Below, piece by piece: positions 44,334 through 47,107 of a stretch of 47,107 nt of DNA (position 1 is the first letter of the stretch; every line of letters starts with the position of its first letter). A model generated the notes under the pieces. It was not told where the DNA came from. It did not search any database and was given only the letters and a program-made list of their open reading frames with translations. The translations under genes and the position numbers were made by a program. The DNA is from Prevotella sp. (lineage in GTDB: Bacteria; Bacteroidota; Bacteroidia; Bacteroidales; Bacteroidaceae): positions 1 through 47,107 of the forward strand of contig JAEENF010000079.1 of NCBI GenBank assembly GCA_016283605.1, in the 5' to 3' direction.

Positions 44334-46427
44334 ATGAAGAAACTATATTTCATCCTGTCATTGTTGTGTATGAGCATGGCGATGACAGCACAAGACGAAC
44401 ATCAACATAAACATTGGAACCATGAACATCCCAACGATTCTACAGACGTTTTCTTTAAACATCTGAAGTTGAATGAGTTGGTTGTCACTGGCGTGACTGG
44501 TGACACAAAATTGAAGAACTCCACAGCCCCTATCTCAATAGTCTCGGGCAAGACCCTGCGACAAACCACCTCTACGAACATCATCGATGCCATTGCCAAG
44601 CAACCCGGCATCGCACAGATTACCACAGGCAGCGGTATCTCGAAACCCATCATCCGAGGACTCGGCTATAACCGCATCATCGTCATGAATGAGGGTATCC
44701 GACAGGAAGGACAGCAATGGGGTGATGAACATGGCATTGAGATTGACGGTCAGAATGTAAACTCTGTAGAAATTCTAAAAGGTCCAGCCTCACTGATGTA
44801 TGGCAGCGACGCCATGGCCGGGGTGATGATCCTGCACGGAGCGCCAATCCTGCCCGAAGGAGACATGAAGGCGCAGGTCTCAACGGAGTATCAAACGAAC
44901 AACGGACTCTTCGACTACTCACTGAACTTCGCAGGCCACAAACAGGGATTCGTATGGGATGCCCGTTTCACGGATAAGATGGCTCACGCCTATAAGAACA
45001 AATACGACGGTTACGTCCCTGGATCGCAGTTCAAGGAAAGGGCTGCCAGAATGATGATCGGATTGAACAAATCCTGGGGACATTCCCATTTGGTGGGTTC
45101 TGTCTTCCATCAGACGCCTAGCATCATCGAGGGTGAACGTGACGAGGTGACAGGAGAACTGGAATGTATCACAGACAATATCAAAACCTATTCCAAGGCA
45201 CTCCCATTCCAAAAGATCAATCATTATAAGGCGGTTTGGGATAACTCCTTCAACCTTCCTAAAGGCTGGCTGAAGGCCATCTTCGGCTACCAGCAGAACC
45301 AACGACAGGAGTTTGAAGAATCTGACGATGACTATGAACTCTACTTTAAACTCCACACCCTGACCTACGACCTCCGCTATCTCTCCCAGGAGTGGAATGG
45401 TTGGAAAATGGCTGGCGGTATCAACGGCATGTGGCAACAGTCATTAAACCTGGGTGAGGAGTCGTTGATTCCGGAATATAAGCTCTTCGACATCGGTGGC
45501 TATGCTACGGTCAGTAAGGCAATGGATCATCTGACACTTAATGGAGGTCTACGCTACGACAACCGTCACATCGACTTTCACTCACGCAATTTCGGGAGCA
45601 TTTCCGGTAGTATTGGCGCAGTGTGGAATGTCTGCGAGCATACGAATGTCCGCCTGAACATCGCCCGTGGATTCCGTGCACCGAATATGAGTGAATTGGG
45701 ATCTGATGGTGTACATGAGGGGACTATCCGTTATGAGACTGGCAATGCTGACCTGAAGCCTGAATACAGCTGGCAAGCAGACCTCGGTCTTGACATCTGC
45801 TTACCACTGGTCTCTGCACAGGTTGCCCTCTTTGCGAACCGCATAGAAAACTATATCTTTGCCAAACGCATACCTCAAGTCATGGAAGAGGGGTATCTGA
45901 CCTATCAGTACACGCAGGGCGACGCCAGACTCTTGGGTTTTGAGGCCGGCTTCGACTTCCACCCCATACACAGAGTACATTTCCAGAACACCTTCTCGTA
46001 TGTCGACGCCAGACAGATGCATGCCTCTTCTGAAGCAAAATATCTGCCGATGACACCGGCACCACGCTGGAATTCGGAACTGAAATACGAGTTCACACAC
46101 CACAACCACAAAGTGCTCAACAATGCTTTTGTGGCAATCGGTATGGAATGTAACCTCGCACAGAACCACTATTATAAGGTAGACGATACAGAAACACGCA
46201 CGCCTGGTTACACGCTGCTGAGTCTCTCAGCTGGTACCGACCTGAATATAAAACACAGAAAAGTCGCAGAATTCTACATCACAGCGGATAACCTATTGAA
46301 CAAAGCCTACCAAAACCATCTAAGCCGACTGAAGTACTGCGACATCAACAATGCCACAGGACGTCAGGGCGTCTATAACATGGGACGCAACATCGTGTTC
46401 AAAATGATACTCCCAATATCTATGTAA
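44334..46427 (+). CDS. TonB-dependent outer-membrane receptor, probably metal (ZnuD-like)
   Basis: A 697-residue receptor. It has a signal peptide (MSMAMTAQ), then a His-rich stretch (DEHQHKHWNHEH, about residues 21-32) instead of a carboxypeptidase-like domain, a TonB-box-like LNELVVTGV (about 47-55), and a plug (about 60-170: APISIVSGKTL, KPIIRGLGYNRIIVMNEGI, VEILKGPASLMYGSDAMAGV). The rest is a 22-strand barrel ending with NIVFKMILPISM. The short N-terminus and size differ from SusC receptors (about 1000 residues), so glycan uptake is unlikely. The His-rich tail and the Cys/His-rich neighbour suggest zinc or copper uptake, like ZnuD. Exact metal unknown. Confidence 0.85.
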   Translation: MKKLYFILSLLCMSMAMTAQDEHQHKHWNHEHPNDSTDVFFKHLKLNELVVTGVTGDTKLKNSTAPISIVSGKTLRQTTSTNIIDAIAKQPGIAQITTGSGISKPIIRGLGYNRIIVMNEGIRQEGQQWGDEHGIEIDGQNVNSVEILKGPASLMYGSDAMAGVMILHGAPILPEGDMKAQVSTEYQTNNGLFDYSLNFAGHKQGFVWDARFTDKMAHAYKNKYDGYVPGSQFKERAARMMIGLNKSWGHSHLVGSVFHQTPSIIEGERDEVTGELECITDNIKTYSKALPFQKINHYKAVWDNSFNLPKGWLKAIFGYQQNQRQEFEESDDDYELYFKLHTLTYDLRYLSQEWNGWKMAGGINGMWQQSLNLGEESLIPEYKLFDIGGYATVSKAMDHLTLNGGLRYDNRHIDFHSRNFGSISGSIGAVWNVCEHTNVRLNIARGFRAPNMSELGSDGVHEGTIRYETGNADLKPEYSWQADLGLDICLPLVSAQVALFANRIENYIFAKRIPQVMEEGYLTYQYTQGDARLLGFEAGFDFHPIHRVHFQNTFSYVDARQMHASSEAKYLPMTPAPRWNSELKYEFTHHNHKVLNNAFVAIGMECNLAQNHYYKVDDTETRTPGYTLLSLSAGTDLNIKHRKVAEFYITADNLLNKAYQNHLSRLKYCDINNATGRQGVYNMGRNIVFKMILPISM

Positions 46428-46432
46428 CATTT

Positions 46433-46454
46433 ATCCCCGCCGATTGGCGGGGAT
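46433..46454. terminator. Bidirectional hairpin terminator between TonB receptor gene and alaS
   Basis: A perfect 9-bp stem ATCCCCGCC / GGCGGGGAT with a four-base loop (GATT), between convergent stop codons. The following bases are AT-rich (TAATATTATAG) but lack a long T-run on either strand. Confidence 0.7.
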
Positions 46455-46459
46455 TAATA

Positions 46460-47107
46460 TTATAGATTTGCTAACTCTATCACTTTATCGACTGCAGCAC
46501 TGAGTCCGTCGACATTTTTACCACCAGCTTGGGCAAAGTGGGGCTGACCACCACCACCACCCTGGATGAGTTTGGCGGCTTCACGAACCATCTGACCAGC
46601 GTTGAGTCCGTGGTCGCTCACCATATCGTCGCTCATCATAATCGTAAGTTGAGGTTTCTGATTGTCGTGAGAGCCGATGACGCAAAGCAATGAGCCCTCA
46701 ACAGCAGCGCGAATCTTGAAGGCGAGGTCCTTGGCAGCGGCAGGAGCCATAGGCGCTACAGCGGTGATAACCTTGACACCATTCACCTCGCGAGCCTTCT
46801 CAACGAGACGCTGGGCAGCACGCTCGACGGCCTGAGCCTGGAAACCTTCAATTTCCTTCTTCATGGCGTCGTGCTCATCGATATATTTCTGGATAACGCC
46901 TTGCAGGTCCTTCGCATTGTTAAAGAACGATTTGATGGTCTTGAGAATATCCTCCATCTGGTAGAGACGCTCTTCGCAATCCTTACCGGTAGTGGCCTCA
47001 ATACGACGGATACCAGCAGCAACACTGCTCTCAGAGAGAATTTTGAAGAAACCGATACGACCGGTTGACGAGGCATGGATACCACCGCAGAACTCGCAAG
47101 AGGGACC
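46460..47107 (-). CDS. alaS: Alanyl-tRNA synthetase, C-terminal part (5' truncated by window)
   Basis: The C-terminal 215 residues of AlaRS, open to the window edge; the annotated start lies outside. The visible part begins with GPSCEFCGGIHASSTGRIGF, the CxxC...H zinc site of the editing domain, then VAAGIRRIEATTG, a coiled coil (about 90 residues from the edge) and the C-Ala domain with the glycine-rich GGGGGQPHFAQAGGK motif that binds the tRNA elbow. The enzyme charges tRNA-Ala and clears mischarged Ser/Gly-tRNA-Ala. Confidence 0.97.
   Translation of the reverse strand, partial: GPSCEFCGGIHASSTGRIGFFKILSESSVAAGIRRIEATTGKDCEERLYQMEDILKTIKSFFNNAKDLQGVIQKYIDEHDAMKKEIEGFQAQAVERAAQRLVEKAREVNGVKVITAVAPMAPAAAKDLAFKIRAAVEGSLLCVIGSHDNQKPQLTIMMSDDMVSDHGLNAGQMVREAAKLIQGGGGGQPHFAQAGGKNVDGLSAAVDKVIELANL

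Noticed and set aside
1..47107. tRNA, rRNA, CRISPR, IS elements or prophage
   Set aside because: None of their sequence signatures (cloverleaf arms, regular spaced repeats, transposase motifs, terminal inverted repeats) was found on reading both strands.

Overview
The window looks like a Bacteroidota chromosome, most likely Prevotella or a close relative (Segatella, Xylanibacter). This is inferred from the gene families (DUF5020, DUF5683, DUF6359 and DUF6850-like proteins), weak Shine-Dalgarno signals, several promoter cores of the Bacteroidota type TAnnTTTG, and a familiar housekeeping run surE-lpxB / parA-parB-DUF5683-lytic transglycosylase-relA/spoT. No tRNA, rRNA, CRISPR array, insertion sequence or phage gene was seen.

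Left edge (1-2052): the 3' end of an outer-membrane beta-barrel gene and a secreted DUF6359-like protein, closed by a strong hairpin terminator.

Centre (about 2.06-28.98 kb, minus strand): one long, tightly packed biosynthetic operon. In transcription order it holds a possible 31-residue lipoprotein leader ORF, an acyl-CoA/AMP ligase, a MATE transporter fused to an RsbW-like ATPase domain, a 5836-residue five-module non-ribosomal peptide synthetase (NRPS), and a tripartite exporter (ABC ATPase, two FtsX/MacB-type permeases, HlyD-type adaptor, TolC-type outer-membrane protein). The NRPS reads C-A-T-E / C-A-T / C-A-T / C-A-T / C-A-T-TE. The predicted product is an N-acylated pentapeptide with a D residue at position 1, released by a thioesterase that has Cys in place of the usual Ser and exported across both membranes. 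I recognise no known product. This is the candidate undescribed system.

Right of the operon (29.0-35.2 kb): a secreted subtilisin-like protease, then a minus-strand operon surE-lpxB-DUF5020-uraA. It joins a nucleotidase, lipid A synthesis, a possible nucleoside outer-membrane channel and a nucleobase permease.

35.3-42.5 kb (plus strand): chromosome partition genes parA and parB, a DUF5683 membrane protein, a LysM lytic transglycosylase, a bifunctional RelA/SpoT protein and a pectinesterase. 42.5-43.8 kb (minus): a small MerR regulator and a degenerate nucleotidyltransferase-like protein. 43.9-46.4 kb (plus): a Cys/His-rich small membrane protein and a TonB-dependent receptor with a His-rich N-terminus, probably a metal uptake pair. 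The window ends inside alaS, on the minus strand.
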